Origin: UBA6115 sp050952935
GTDB lineage: Bacteria > Bacillota > Clostridia > Christensenellales > Aristaeellaceae
Length of the DNA: 64,000 nucleotides
Assembly (NCBI GenBank): GCA_050952935.1
Contig: JBMNLS010000001.1
Coordinates: forward strand, 1,240,001 to 1,304,000
Direction: 5' to 3'
The notes under the pieces: generated by a model
Database searches by the model: none
The model's input: the letters and a program-made list of their open reading frames with translations, nothing else
What the model was told of the DNA's origin: nothing
Shown: piece by piece, positions 8,107 to 16,073 of the stretch
Numbering within the stretch: position 1 is the stretch's first letter
Layout: each line of letters opens with the position of its first letter
Translations under genes and position numbers: made by a program

Positions 8107-9831
8107 ATGCGTAAATTTCTCAGTTTACTGCTGATCATTTCTCTGGTAGCTTGCTGTTCTGTTGCAACATCTCGGGGCGAAGACAATGCCGATCTGTATG
8201 AGAATGCGATAGGTTTGCTCAAAGAAAACAAGTATGCTGAAGCCGGAGAAGCATTTGCTGCACTTGGTAGCTACAGTGATTCTCCACGCTACACGATGTA
8301 CTGTAACGCAATTGATGCAGGTGAAGCAGGCCTATACTCAATTGCAGTCGATAATCTAAAAAGCCTAAGTGGTTATCTTGATAGTAACCTTTTAGCTACC
8401 TATTATGCTGGCCTTAGCTGGGAAGCTGCTGAAAATTATGAGCATGCTATCGAAGTATTGAGTGGGATCAGTTTGTATCGTGATGTCACAACACGTATTG
8501 TGGAATATCCTGCACTAATTAACGCTCGCGATTACAAAAAGGCAGATGAGAATGAAAAGGCTGGAACACTAGATGCTGCTCTTTCTGCTTTTAAAGCACT
8601 TGGCGATTATAAAGACAGCGCTGCCAGGGCAGCTGCTCTTCAAACGCAGATTAATAATAGAGATGCAGCAGCTGTCGAACAGGACCAGTCAACAGCATAT
8701 GCTGAAGCTGATCAAGCAGAAAAAGACAAACGCTTTGAAGATGCCTACGAGGGTTTTGCTGCTTTGGGAGATTATTCAGATAGCAAAAACCGAGCAGAAA
8801 CAGTTCGTCAAAGAGCGCGATATGCTAAAGGAACGTCACTTATTACAATAGGATCTTATAAAGAAGCATACACTGTTTTTAAAGCACTTGAAAACTTTGA
8901 AGATAGCGAAAAAAAGGCTTACGCGTTGGGCCTTGTGGACTTTTCAGATATGAAACAACTTGACGAAACCACAGCATCGTTCCTTTTTCACAAAAACACT
9001 GGCCTTATTAACTTCTCAGACAATAACGTTGTAATACCTCAATGGGATTCCATCTCTTTTGTTGCAAACAATTGCCTCAAAATTAAAAATGGTGACTTGT
9101 ATGGGTTGATTGATAGAAATGGCAATGAACTATCGCCATGTAGGTGGTATGACTTTTCAGAAGCTAATGATGGAATTTTAGTGGGTGTAATACGAAATAA
9201 AGATGAAAGCAAATCAACAACCTATTCAACCTTTTATAAATATGCCTACTATCTGATTGGCATCAATGGGGAAACCCTAACTCCATCATATAAGTCAATT
9301 GGTCAAAACGAACCATCATCAGACAGTTACGCTTCTCTTTCAGCTCCAACATTCAGCAGCGGGCTGATTAGAGTTCAGTCAGAAGATAGCAAGTGGGGAT
9401 ATATTGATGCCACCGGGGAAGTCGCAATCGCTATTACATATGGTGCTGCAAGTGACTTCGCGAATAATGTGGCTGCTGTTAAAGACGACAGGTGGGGGTA
9501 TATAAATTCATCAGGGGAGTTCGTTATCGAACCACAGTTCTCTACTGCTATGGATTTTAACGAGCACGATAGAGCTGAGGTTAAAAGTGGAACTTCTTGG
9601 CATGTAATCGACAAATCAGGCGCTATCGTATATTTCAAAGGTCAGCCATTTGATGAAATGTCTGCTGATAGTTCGGATGATGATTTTCGTCAACAAGCGA
9701 TTGAAGCACTTGCTAAAGCTTTCGCTGCAGACCCAGAAGATGAAAGTTTTATAGCTTACTTTGAAACGATGGTAGAAGAGGTAGGCGGAGTAGAGCAGCT
9801 TCTTGGTAAATTTGATATCACATTAGAATAA
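8107..9831 (+). CDS. WG-repeat lipoprotein with TPR-like helices, probable moron
   Basis: A 574-residue exported lipoprotein. Residues 1-16 form a signal peptide with lipobox LVAC, so it should be anchored outside the membrane. Residues about 25-280 are helical repeats with a recurring F-x-A-L-G-x-Y-x-D-S phrase (FAALGSYSDS, FKALGDYKDS, FAALGDYSDS), a TPR-like array. Residues about 290-520 carry WG beta repeats (GLIDRNGNELSP, KWGYIDATGE, RWGYINSSGEFVIEPQF). WG-repeat proteins often occur on host surfaces; no enzymatic role is visible. The gene is AT-rich relative to its neighbours, has its own promoter, and is encoded against the phage operon between portal and terminase. Confidence 0.85.
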   Translation: MRKFLSLLLIISLVACCSVATSRGEDNADLYENAIGLLKENKYAEAGEAFAALGSYSDSPRYTMYCNAIDAGEAGLYSIAVDNLKSLSGYLDSNLLATYYAGLSWEAAENYEHAIEVLSGISLYRDVTTRIVEYPALINARDYKKADENEKAGTLDAALSAFKALGDYKDSAARAAALQTQINNRDAAAVEQDQSTAYAEADQAEKDKRFEDAYEGFAALGDYSDSKNRAETVRQRARYAKGTSLITIGSYKEAYTVFKALENFEDSEKKAYALGLVDFSDMKQLDETTASFLFHKNTGLINFSDNNVVIPQWDSISFVANNCLKIKNGDLYGLIDRNGNELSPCRWYDFSEANDGILVGVIRNKDESKSTTYSTFYKYAYYLIGINGETLTPSYKSIGQNEPSSDSYASLSAPTFSSGLIRVQSEDSKWGYIDATGEVAIAITYGAASDFANNVAAVKDDRWGYINSSGEFVIEPQFSTAMDFNEHDRAEVKSGTSWHVIDKSGAIVYFKGQPFDEMSADSSDDDFRQQAIEALAKAFAADPEDESFIAYFETMVEEVGGVEQLLGKFDITLE

Positions 9832-9873
9832 CGGTATTTCCGTGATTCGTAATACTTCACAAGGCTAGGGGCT

Positions 9874-10200
9874 TTACATTCCACTTCCAGTTTTCCTATC
9901 ATGGCAACTTTTGCATAAGGGCTGCCAGTTTTTTTCGTCCCAGAATAGAACCTCGTCTCCTCGGTGAGGAAAGATATGATCTACAACGGTAGCCGGTACA
10001 AGTTTTCCATTGCGCCGGCACTCTATGCATAAAGGATATCTGCGCAGATATCGCTTTCTTGATGCGCGCCATTTGGCGTCATAACCACGGACCGTGGCAT
10101 TTTCCCGCGCATACAGCGCTCGGTGTGCCTCACAATACACATCATCTGAGAGGTTGGGACATTCCGTATGGCGGCAGGGGCGCTTCGGTTTTCTTGGCAT
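9874..10200 (-). CDS. HNH endonuclease (terminase-associated)
   Basis: A 108-residue HNH nuclease. Zinc-binding CIECRRNGKLVPATVVDHI is followed by PHRGDE, WQPLCKSCHDRKT. The D-H of VVDHI and the C-x-x-C-H-D motif are the active-site elements. Small HNH proteins next to the terminase are common in HK97-type phages and help cos cleavage and packaging. The gene normally sits at the edge of the terminase block; here it directly follows the terminase large subunit gene (10-base gap). Confidence 0.88.
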   Translation of the reverse strand: MPRKPKRPCRHTECPNLSDDVYCEAHRALYARENATVRGYDAKWRASRKRYLRRYPLCIECRRNGKLVPATVVDHIFPHRGDEVLFWDEKNWQPLCKSCHDRKTGSGM

Positions 10201-10209
10201 TTCTCCTCC

Positions 10210-11766
10210 CTATAAGTATAGAAGGCCGCGTTCATCGTACACGGATCCAGAGCCTCCCTGGTTCTTCATAGCACGATCAAGGGCCATCACCAGTGCAACA
10301 GCTCCATCCACCTTCTCGGTGGATTTTTCTTTGTCAATCTTCAGGTTGCCCGCCGGATCTGTTCGCACAAAGGTGTTGTCCATGTTCCACCGCAGCACCG
10401 GATGCCCGCCATGGTTCAGTTTCTTTTCCAGCACAATGCGCATCAGTTCCTTCGTCGGAGGGCTCATGTCCTTGAAACCCTGTCCGAAGGGCACCATCAC
10501 GAAACCGTCATCTTCCAACTGCTGAACCATCATGGTCGCGTTCCAGCGGTCATAGGCGATCTCGCGAATGTTGAAGCGCTCGCCCAGATCGCAAATGAAC
10601 TTCTCAATGAAGCCGTAATGAACCACGTTACCTTCTGTGGTCAGGATGAATCCCTGGCGTTCCCACTGGTCGTACATGACATGATCGCGTCGCACACGTA
10701 GGGGCAGTGTCTCTTCCGGCAGCCAGAAGAAGGGAAGAACTGTGTATGATTCCACCTCGTCCAAAGGCGGGAACACCAGCACAAAGGTGGTCAAGTCACT
10801 CGTGGAGGATAAATCCAGCCCTGCGTAGCAAACCCTGCCTTCCAGGTCATAGGGATTAACCACACCGCCACATTCATCCCACTTGTCCATGGGCATCCAG
10901 CGAATGGACTGCTTCACCCACTGGTTCAGGCGCAACTGCCGGAACATATTCTCATCCGCCGGCGTTTCCTGTGCCTTATGAAAGGCATCCCGTACCTTGT
11001 CAATGGTGATGGTGTGTCCAATAGACGGATTCGCCTTATACCAGTTTTCTTCACTGGTCCAGTCGGCGTCATCTGGCAGGCCAAAGATGACCGGATAAAA
11101 GCGTTGATCCGCTTTTCGGCCTTCGAGAATATCCAGGGCCTTCTGATGTACTTCCCAACAGATGGAGTTTCGGTCTGTACCGGCTGTCGTCAGTAAGAAC
11201 CATAGTGGCTGTTTGCGGGCATCACCGGAACCTTGGGTCATGACGTCGTACAATGCGCGGGTGGGTTGGGTGTGTAGCTCGTCAAAGATGCAAGCAGACA
11301 CATTCAGACCGTGCTTGGTAGCCACTTCACTGGACAAGACTTGATAGATGCTGCCCGTGGGCTGGTAGACCATCCGTTTCATGGATGGGATGATCTTGAT
11401 GCGCTTCAGCAGTGCGGGAGATTGTTTCACCATATCGACCGCCACATCAAACACAATGGCCGCTTGCTGGCGGTCGGAAGCGCACGAGTACACCTCGGCT
11501 TTCCACTCGTCATCGTTTACCAGCATGTTCAGTGCGATGGCAGCGCCAAGCTCAGACTTACCTTGTTTTTTTGGTATTTCGATATAGGCTGTGGTGAACT
11601 GACGCATGGATGGATCTTCTTCACGCACAGTACCAAACACATCCTGGATGATCTTTTTCTGCCAGGGCAACAAATGGAAGGGCTTCCCATGGAACTCACC
11701 TTTGGTATGCTTCAAGCATTCAATGAAGTGGGTGACCCTGGCGGCTTTCCCTTCGTCATAGGCCAC
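10210..11766 (-). CDS. Terminase large subunit
   Basis: A 518-residue packaging ATPase-nuclease (YmfN / terminase_1 type). The ATPase domain shows the adenine-side LLPWQKKIIQDVFG, a Walker A-like IPKKQGKSELGAA, and Walker B CIFDELHTQP. A coupling motif follows (FLLTTAGTDRNSICWE). The nuclease domain starts AGLDLSSTSDLTTFVLVF, with a later acidic IAYDRWN. It cuts and pumps phage DNA into the prohead. It overlaps the small subunit gene by 11 bases. Confidence 0.94.
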   Translation of the reverse strand: MAYDEGKAARVTHFIECLKHTKGEFHGKPFHLLPWQKKIIQDVFGTVREEDPSMRQFTTAYIEIPKKQGKSELGAAIALNMLVNDDEWKAEVYSCASDRQQAAIVFDVAVDMVKQSPALLKRIKIIPSMKRMVYQPTGSIYQVLSSEVATKHGLNVSACIFDELHTQPTRALYDVMTQGSGDARKQPLWFLLTTAGTDRNSICWEVHQKALDILEGRKADQRFYPVIFGLPDDADWTSEENWYKANPSIGHTITIDKVRDAFHKAQETPADENMFRQLRLNQWVKQSIRWMPMDKWDECGGVVNPYDLEGRVCYAGLDLSSTSDLTTFVLVFPPLDEVESYTVLPFFWLPEETLPLRVRRDHVMYDQWERQGFILTTEGNVVHYGFIEKFICDLGERFNIREIAYDRWNATMMVQQLEDDGFVMVPFGQGFKDMSPPTKELMRIVLEKKLNHGGHPVLRWNMDNTFVRTDPAGNLKIDKEKSTEKVDGAVALVMALDRAMKNQGGSGSVYDERGLLYL

Positions 11767-12250
11767 CGTTCCACCCGCCCTTCAGCAGCTTTTCCATGGG
11801 GTCATCCGAGAACACATCGTCCTTGCCCCCGCCGGCTGCGATGATCCGGGATCGGGTGGCGGGCGTCAGACCGAACTCCGAGCAAAAGGACTGCATGATT
11901 TTCAGGCTCTGCTGAGCAATGCTCACCTGAGGGACCTGCTGGACATAGCCACTTGGCGTCTTGAAGATGGAACCATGCTGCGTGATGAACGCCTCAGCTT
12001 CCTTCCATCTGGCGTATGCCTGGCAATACCCTTCAAAGGCTGTCAGGTCAACCAGTGTCAAAACACCCAGGGCTTCCAGGGAGGGTGCCAGCCGCTTCCA
12101 TTCTTTCTTAGCTTCCGGCAGCAACCAATCAGGGCACTTGATATTCCCCTTGGGGGGAACAGGCTCTCTTTCGTTGAGCGGACGTTTGCCCGGGTTACCT
12201 TCCAGAAGCTTCATCGCTGTAGGTTTAGGCTTTCGGCCTCGGGTTGCCAA
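11756..12250 (-). CDS. Terminase small subunit, P27 family
   Basis: About 164 residues, opening (L)ATRGRKPKPTAMKLLEGNPGKRPL, the hallmark N-terminus of P27-type small terminases. It is followed by PDWLLPEAKKEWKRLAPSLE, LTLVDLTAFEGYCQAYARW and the C-terminal GLTPATRSRI. It recognises the packaging site on phage DNA. The GTG at 12259 lies inside the GGGAGG ribosome site, so the TTG at 12250, eight bases downstream of it, is the likely start. Confidence 0.92.
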   Translation of the reverse strand: MATRGRKPKPTAMKLLEGNPGKRPLNEREPVPPKGNIKCPDWLLPEAKKEWKRLAPSLEALGVLTLVDLTAFEGYCQAYARWKEAEAFITQHGSIFKTPSGYVQQVPQVSIAQQSLKIMQSFCSEFGLTPATRSRIIAAGGGKDDVFSDDPMEKLLKGGWNGGL

Positions 12251-12285
12251 CTGGCACACCTCCCTTCTTTTTCATTTTCAATGCC

Positions 12286-13533
12286 CTACTCCCTGGCAGT
12301 CGCTTCCTCATAGCTTATCTCAATGCCATTGCGCAGCACATGAACATCAGCAGTGCCGCCTACTAGATCCACATATCGCTGCACGATGACCGTGGCGTAC
12401 TTCGGGTCCAACTCCATCGTCCGGCAGATGCGATCCGTCTGTTCACAGGCGATGAGTGTCGAGCCTGAGCCGCCAAACAGATCCAATACAATCCCATTGG
12501 GTGCAGAGCTGTTCTTGATGGGATACGCCAGCAGCGGTATGGGCTTCATGGTCGGGTGCTGCGCGCTGTGTTTCGGTTTATCGAAGTTCCAGATCGTCGT
12601 CTGCTTTCGGTCCGCAAACCACCTGTGTTTACCGTTGGGAAGCCAGCCAAAGAGTACGGGCTCATGCTGCCACTGGTAGGGGGACCGCCCTAGCACCAGG
12701 GAGTTCTTCGCCCAGATGCACACGCCGGAGATATGAAAGCCGGCTTCCCTGAACGCGCGCCGGAAGTTCAGGCCTTCTGTATCCGCATGGAAGATATAGG
12801 CTGAGCCACCCTCTGCCATATGTGCTGCCATGTTTTGAAAGGCTGAAAAGAGGAATTCATAGAACTTGCCATCTGCCATACTGTCATTCTGGATGGTCTT
12901 CCCGTCAGCGCTTTCATACGAGACGTTGTACGGCGGGTCCGTCACCACGAGGTTGGCCTTGATACCGTCCATGAGCAAAGCGACATCCGCAGCCTTCGTG
13001 GAGTCGCCGCAACCCATCCGATGCCTGCCCAGAGTCCAGATGTCTCCAGGCTGAACAAAGGGGGCCACATCATCCGGGTCAATGGTGCACTCGTCATCCT
13101 GCACATCTTTGTCATGGACCTTGGAAAAGAGGTCATCGATCTCGGCGGCATCAAAGCCGGTGGTTCCAAGGTCATAACCAGCTGTCTGTAGTTCGCTCAG
13201 CAGGTCAGCCAAAGCGACCGGTTCCCATTCGCCCACCGCTTTGTTGAGCGCGACATTCAGCGCCTTCTCGTCTTGCGGGTTTTCAATATGTACAACCACG
13301 CAGTCAATCTCGGTTGCACCTTCAGCGACCAGTACCTTGTGGCGCTGGTGTCCTCCCACGATATTCCCGGTCACTTCATTCCAGATGACCGGATCCACGT
13401 AGCCGAAGGTATGAAGGCTGCGCTTTATCTTTTCGTAGGCCGGGTCACCGGGCTTCAGATCCTTGCGCGGGTTGTACTTCGCGGGCTTAAGCTTTTCGAT
13501 GGCAATCCGCTGCAGGTTCATCTGTGTATTCAA
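12286..13533 (-). CDS. ParB-domain DNA methyltransferase
   Basis: A 415-residue two-domain protein. Residues 8-110 are a ParB/sulfiredoxin-like domain (AIEKLKPAKYNPRKDLK, IVGGHQRHKVL). From about 160 there is a class beta Rossmann methyltransferase with catalytic LVVTDPPYNVSYE and the SAM-binding VLDLFGGSGSTLIACEQT near the end. D-P-P-Y points to N6-adenine or N4-cytosine methylation. It probably marks phage DNA against host restriction. The start is a TTG at 13533 behind CAGGGAGG. A SAM synthetase gene (19220-20266) sits in the same phage. Confidence 0.9.
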   Translation of the reverse strand: MNTQMNLQRIAIEKLKPAKYNPRKDLKPGDPAYEKIKRSLHTFGYVDPVIWNEVTGNIVGGHQRHKVLVAEGATEIDCVVVHIENPQDEKALNVALNKAVGEWEPVALADLLSELQTAGYDLGTTGFDAAEIDDLFSKVHDKDVQDDECTIDPDDVAPFVQPGDIWTLGRHRMGCGDSTKAADVALLMDGIKANLVVTDPPYNVSYESADGKTIQNDSMADGKFYEFLFSAFQNMAAHMAEGGSAYIFHADTEGLNFRRAFREAGFHISGVCIWAKNSLVLGRSPYQWQHEPVLFGWLPNGKHRWFADRKQTTIWNFDKPKHSAQHPTMKPIPLLAYPIKNSSAPNGIVLDLFGGSGSTLIACEQTDRICRTMELDPKYATVIVQRYVDLVGGTADVHVLRNGIEISYEEATARE

Positions 13534-13572
13534 GAGTTACCTCCCTGATATTCGAATAATCTATAAGAATAG

Positions 13573-13593
13573 CCGCTCATATGGGCGGTTTTT
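13573..13593 (+). terminator. Possible rho-independent terminator
   Basis: CCGCTCATAT-GGGCGG followed by five T residues on the plus strand. The stem is only four strong pairs plus weaker inner pairs. No plus-strand gene ends just upstream, so it may stop antisense transcription into the GC-rich region or be a remnant. Confidence 0.35.
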
Positions 13594-13597
13594 CTGC

Positions 13598-14215
13598 GTT
13601 TTAGGCTGGATACCCCCACCCCCCAATTTCGCGAAAACTCACGCGATTGAGGGGCGCGGTCTCCAGTGAAAGGTTTGTAGGAATCAGACCCCCCCTCCCC
13701 TCGGGGATCTGGCGCCGGCCGGGGGTGAGCCGGCCCGGGGTCCGTCGCGCCCGGGGTCCGCCGCCGGGGGTCCGCCGCCGGGGGTCCGCCCGCCCGGGGT
13801 CCGCCGCGCCTGGGGTCCTCCGCGCCCGGGGGTCCGCCGCGCCCAGGGGTCCGCCGCCGGGGTCCGCCCGCCGAGAGTCCGCCGCGCCCGGGGGCTCTTT
13901 TTTGCGCCGGGGGCCGCCGGGGCCGCGCGGGGACGGGCCGTGGGGGCGTACCGCGCGTGTAGTAGAAGCCGTTTTTCCGAGCCGCGCCGTGGCCAGTTTT
14001 GCGCGCCGGGACCCGGGTTGCGAACGTCAGTTGCCGACCCGGGGTCCGGGGGCCTTTTTTGGTGGTTTAGCACAAGGGTCGGGGCCGGAACCGGCAAAAA
14101 GTTTGGTGGTTTAGGTGGCTACACTTTTCCGGCCGGTGGAGTGAGTTATGGGTCGCCCCGGAACACCCCGGGGGCCGCGGGCGGGAAAAGCCGCCGGGCC
14201 GAAAGGACCACCACC
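13598..14215. other. GC-rich gene-free leader before the hammerhead operon
   Basis: A stretch of about 620 bases with extreme G+C. It holds the tandem repeat listed at 13727-13903, several C- and G-runs, and two repeats of TTTGGTGGTTTAG (near 14059 and 14103). Long open frames exist on both strands (for example 13647-14114 and 13684-14097), but they encode only Pro/Gly/Arg/Ala-rich strings and look like GC artefacts. No convincing promoter hexamers are visible. The last 40 bases (CCGCGGGCGG-GAAAA-GCCGCC) form a hairpin before the GAAAGGACC ribosome site of the first operon gene. A near-identical hairpin recurs before the 16074 gene. Confidence 0.6.
13727..13903. repeat. Imperfect tandem repeat, unit about CCGGGGTCCGCCGCG
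   Basis: About ten to eleven copies of a 14-18 base unit, consensus CCCGGGGTCCGCCGCG, occur back to back with small length changes (CCGGGGGTCCGCCG, CCTGGGGTCCTCCGCG and so on). The strand is dense in runs of four or five G. It lies upstream of the GC-rich plus-strand operon and downstream of nothing coding on that strand. It could be a recombination hot spot, a protein-binding array or a structured RNA leader; the sequence alone does not say which. Confidence 0.75.
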
Positions 14216-14557
14216 GTGAAAACCACCCTCGCCGAAAAAGCCGAAAAAGCCGCCGCCGCGTTTTGCGCCGCCGCCGCCACCCTGACCCTCGAGGTCCGCG
14301 CCGCTGGGGTCGCCGCCCGAAAGGCCGCCCGCCGGGCCGCCGAGGTCCCCTTCCGCGCAACCAAGGCCGAGGCCGCCGGCGCCGCCCAGGCCGCCCGCGA
14401 GGTCGCCGCCCGGGCCGAAAACCTCCTGGACGAGTACACCCCCAACCCTGACGGCGCCGGCCCGACCTGGGAAGCCGTCCTCGCCGCACACATGGCCCTG
14501 GACACCGCCACCCGGGTCGCCCTCCAGGCCGCCGACCAGGCCGCAAAACTCGCCTGA
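14216..14557 (+). CDS. Ala-rich helical protein, first gene of the hammerhead operon
   Basis: A 113-residue protein starting at a GTG behind GAAAGGACCACCACC. It is very rich in Ala, Arg, Lys and Glu (KTTLAEKAEKAAAAFC..., then ATKAEAAGAAQAAREVAAR), which predicts one long amphipathic helix or coiled coil. I do not recognise a family. The codon usage is extremely GC-rich, as in the next two genes. Its own stop codon UGA is part of the CUGACGA core of the first hammerhead. Because of the low-complexity composition, whether it is a real protein is less certain than for the next gene. The GTG-AAA-ACC start and ribosome site, shared with the amidoligase gene, argue that it is. Confidence 0.6.
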   Translation: MKTTLAEKAEKAAAAFCAAAATLTLEVRAAGVAARKAARRAAEVPFRATKAEAAGAAQAAREVAARAENLLDEYTPNPDGAGPTWEAVLAAHMALDTATRVALQAADQAAKLA

Positions 14558-14607
14558 CGAGCGCCGGGCGGCACCCGGCCGAAACCGCCCACCCGGGCGG
14601 TCGCGAG
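14549..14607 (+). ncRNA. Hammerhead ribozyme A (type I)
   Basis: All hammerhead elements are present in order on the plus strand. Stem I 5' side CTCGC (14549-14553); core CTGACGA (14554-14560); 20-base stem-loop II (14561-14580, G-C closing pair, one bulged base, six pairs, loop CGGCA); GAAA (14581-14584); stem III CCGCCC/GGGCGG with loop ACCC; U16.1-C17 at 14601-14602; stem I 3' side GCGAG (14603-14607). Cleavage is expected after 14602. Stem I covaries relative to copies B-D (CTCGC/GCGAG against CCCGC/GCGGG). The stop codon of the upstream gene (TGA 14555-14557) lies inside the core. Confidence 0.9.
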
Positions 14608-14631
14608 AAGCCTGAAAGGAGGACCACCCCC

Positions 14632-15498
14632 GTGAAAACCCAGACCTTTGGCATCGAGATCGAAATGAACCGCATCACCCGCGCCGCCGCCGCCCAGGTC
14701 CTAGCCGACCACTTCGGCACCCGGGTCCAGCACACCGGCGGGACCTACGACACCCGGCTGGTGCCGGACGCCCAGGGCCGCGACTGGAAAATCGTCTCGG
14801 ACAACAGCATCGAAGGCCCGCAGGAGGAGCGCACCGAGTTCGTGAGCCCGATTTGCCGCTGGGAAGACATCGAGACGGTTCAGGAGCTGGTTCGGAAGCT
14901 CCGCGCCGCCGGCGCCAAGGCACACACCAGCTGCGGGGTGCACGTGCACATCGGCCGCGGGGCACACACCCCAAAGACCCTGCGCAACCTGGTCAACCTG
15001 GTCAACGCCAAGGAGGACCTGCTGACACAGGCCCTGGGGATATCGCCCGAGCGCCGCGCCCGCTGGTGCCAGGCGGTCGACCCGGATTTCCTCGCCCGGC
15101 TGAACCGGCGCAAACCGACCACCGATGCCGCCTTCGCGGAGCTTTGGTACAACACCCCGGAATGGCGCTGGCACGCCAGCCAGCACTACGACACCAGCCG
15201 CTACCACCTGCTCAACCTGCACAGCGTTTTCCAAAAGGGGACCATCGAGTTCCGGGCCTTCAACGCCAGCCTCCACGCCGGGGAAATCAAGAGCTTCATC
15301 CAACTGGCCATGGCCATTTCCTACCAGGCTTTGAAATCGAGCGCGGCTTCCGCACGACGCCCGGAAACCGACAACCCGAAGTACACCTTCCGCTGCTGGC
15401 TCCTGCGCCTGGGCTTCATCGGAGACGAGTTCAAAACCGCCCGGGAACACCTGACCAAGCGCTTGCCCGGGAACGCGGCCTGGCGGCGGGCCAGCTGA
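14632..15498 (+). CDS. Amidoligase family enzyme
   Basis: A 288-residue protein of the GS-like amidoligase superfamily. The N-terminus TFGIEIEMNRI is the family hallmark (G-I-E-I-E, metal/ATP-binding acidic strand). SDNSIEG...TEFVSPI and the CGVHVHIGRG motif follow, then TIEFRAFN (second acidic strand) and FIQLAMAIS. These enzymes form amide bonds between a carboxylate and an amine using ATP. The last 45 residues (NPKYTFRCWLLRLGF...) resemble the C-terminus of the 18316-19134 protein. The start is a GTG behind AAAGGAGGACC. It is flanked by hammerheads on both sides. A gamma-glutamylcyclotransferase-like gene lies further along the operon, an association described for phage amidoligases. Confidence 0.88.
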   Translation: MKTQTFGIEIEMNRITRAAAAQVLADHFGTRVQHTGGTYDTRLVPDAQGRDWKIVSDNSIEGPQEERTEFVSPICRWEDIETVQELVRKLRAAGAKAHTSCGVHVHIGRGAHTPKTLRNLVNLVNAKEDLLTQALGISPERRARWCQAVDPDFLARLNRRKPTTDAAFAELWYNTPEWRWHASQHYDTSRYHLLNLHSVFQKGTIEFRAFNASLHAGEIKSFIQLAMAISYQALKSSAASARRPETDNPKYTFRCWLLRLGFIGDEFKTAREHLTKRLPGNAAWRRAS

Positions 15499-15502
15499 CA
15501 CA

Positions 15503-15557
15503 CCCGCCTGACGAGGGCCGGATGGCACCCGGCCGAAACGCCGAAAGGCGTCGCGGG
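15503..15557 (+). ncRNA. Hammerhead ribozyme B (type I)
   Basis: Stem I CCCGC (15503-15507) pairs with GCGGG (15553-15557). Core CTGACGA lies at 15508-15514; stem-loop II at 15515-15534 (GCCGG/CCGGC helix, loop ATGGCAC); GAAA at 15535-15538; stem III CGCC-GAAA-GGCG, capped by a GNRA tetraloop, at 15539-15550; UC at 15551-15552. Cleavage is expected after 15552. It starts 4 bases after the amidoligase stop codon. It is followed by hairpin GGAGC-ACAG-GCTCC (15566-15579) and then the ribosome site of the next gene. Confidence 0.92.
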
Positions 15558-15602
15558 AAGCCGCGGGAGCACAGGCTCCTAAATCAAGAGGAGGTACACC
15601 CC

Positions 15603-15968
15603 ATGAAAACCATCGAATCGCTCGAAGCTGCCCGGGGAAAGGAAATCACCTTTGAGGAACTGGGCGTCCACCGCACCTTCTACTGGGCCTACCGGAACAG
15701 CCGCGAAGCCGATACGGAAACCTTGGACTTTGACGACGTCATCTGGGAGCAGGACATTCCGGGAATCGTCGAAAGCTGCCGGCGCTTTGAAATCAACCGG
15801 TTCACCATTTCCTGCGGGATGTCCAGCATGGCCGAAACCATCTGGGCCTTCGAGAAAAACGGCTGCTGCCTGATCGGGATGACCGAAGTAAACACACGGT
15901 TCGACGACTGGAAGACCGGCCAGCGCGGAAGGAAGCCCGCCTTCGAAATCAGGGTCCTGCCCGCCTGA
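15603..15968 (+). CDS. Small protein of the amidoligase operon, unknown function
   Basis: A 121-residue protein, MKTIESLEAARGKEITFEEL, with a clear AGAGGAGG ribosome site. Visible motifs are HRTFYWAYRNS, FDDVIWEQDIPGIVE, FTISCGMSSMAETIWAFE and GMTEVNTRF. I recall similar proteins of about this size in Firmicutes phage and mobile-element clusters but no established function. It is predicted to be soluble, mixed alpha/beta. The same frame is open much further upstream (from 14853), but that part is a shadow of the amidoligase gene. Its stop codon lies inside the core of hammerhead C. Confidence 0.8.
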   Translation: MKTIESLEAARGKEITFEELGVHRTFYWAYRNSREADTETLDFDDVIWEQDIPGIVESCRRFEINRFTISCGMSSMAETIWAFEKNGCCLIGMTEVNTRFDDWKTGQRGRKPAFEIRVLPA

Positions 15969-16016
15969 GGAGCGCCGGCTGGCCACCGGCCGAAACCGCC
16001 CTCGGGCGGTCGCGGG
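15960..16016 (+). ncRNA. Hammerhead ribozyme C (type I)
   Basis: Stem I CCCGC (15960-15964) pairs with GCGGG (16012-16016). Core CTGAGGA at 15965-15971 is allowed, since the fifth core position is free (CUGANGA). Stem-loop II lies at 15972-15991 (GCCGG/CCGGC, loop CTGGCCA); GAAA at 15992-15995; stem III CCGCC-CTCG-GGCGG with a stable CUCG loop at 15996-16009; UC at 16010-16011. Cleavage is expected after 16011. The UGA stop of the upstream gene (15966-15968) is inside the core. Confidence 0.88.
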
Positions 16017-16073
16017 AAGCCGCTTTCAAATCAAGCCGCGGGCGGGATAAGCCGCCGGGCAAGGAGGAACACC

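Noticed and set aside
13647..14114. Long open frames on both strands of the GC-rich leader
   Set aside because: They encode Pro/Gly/Arg/Ala strings generated by the tandem repeat, overlap each other in several phases, and have no ribosome sites.
14110..14215. Hammerhead before the first operon gene
   Set aside because: The leader has a hairpin and a GAAAGG, but no CUGANGA core or matching stem I could be found.
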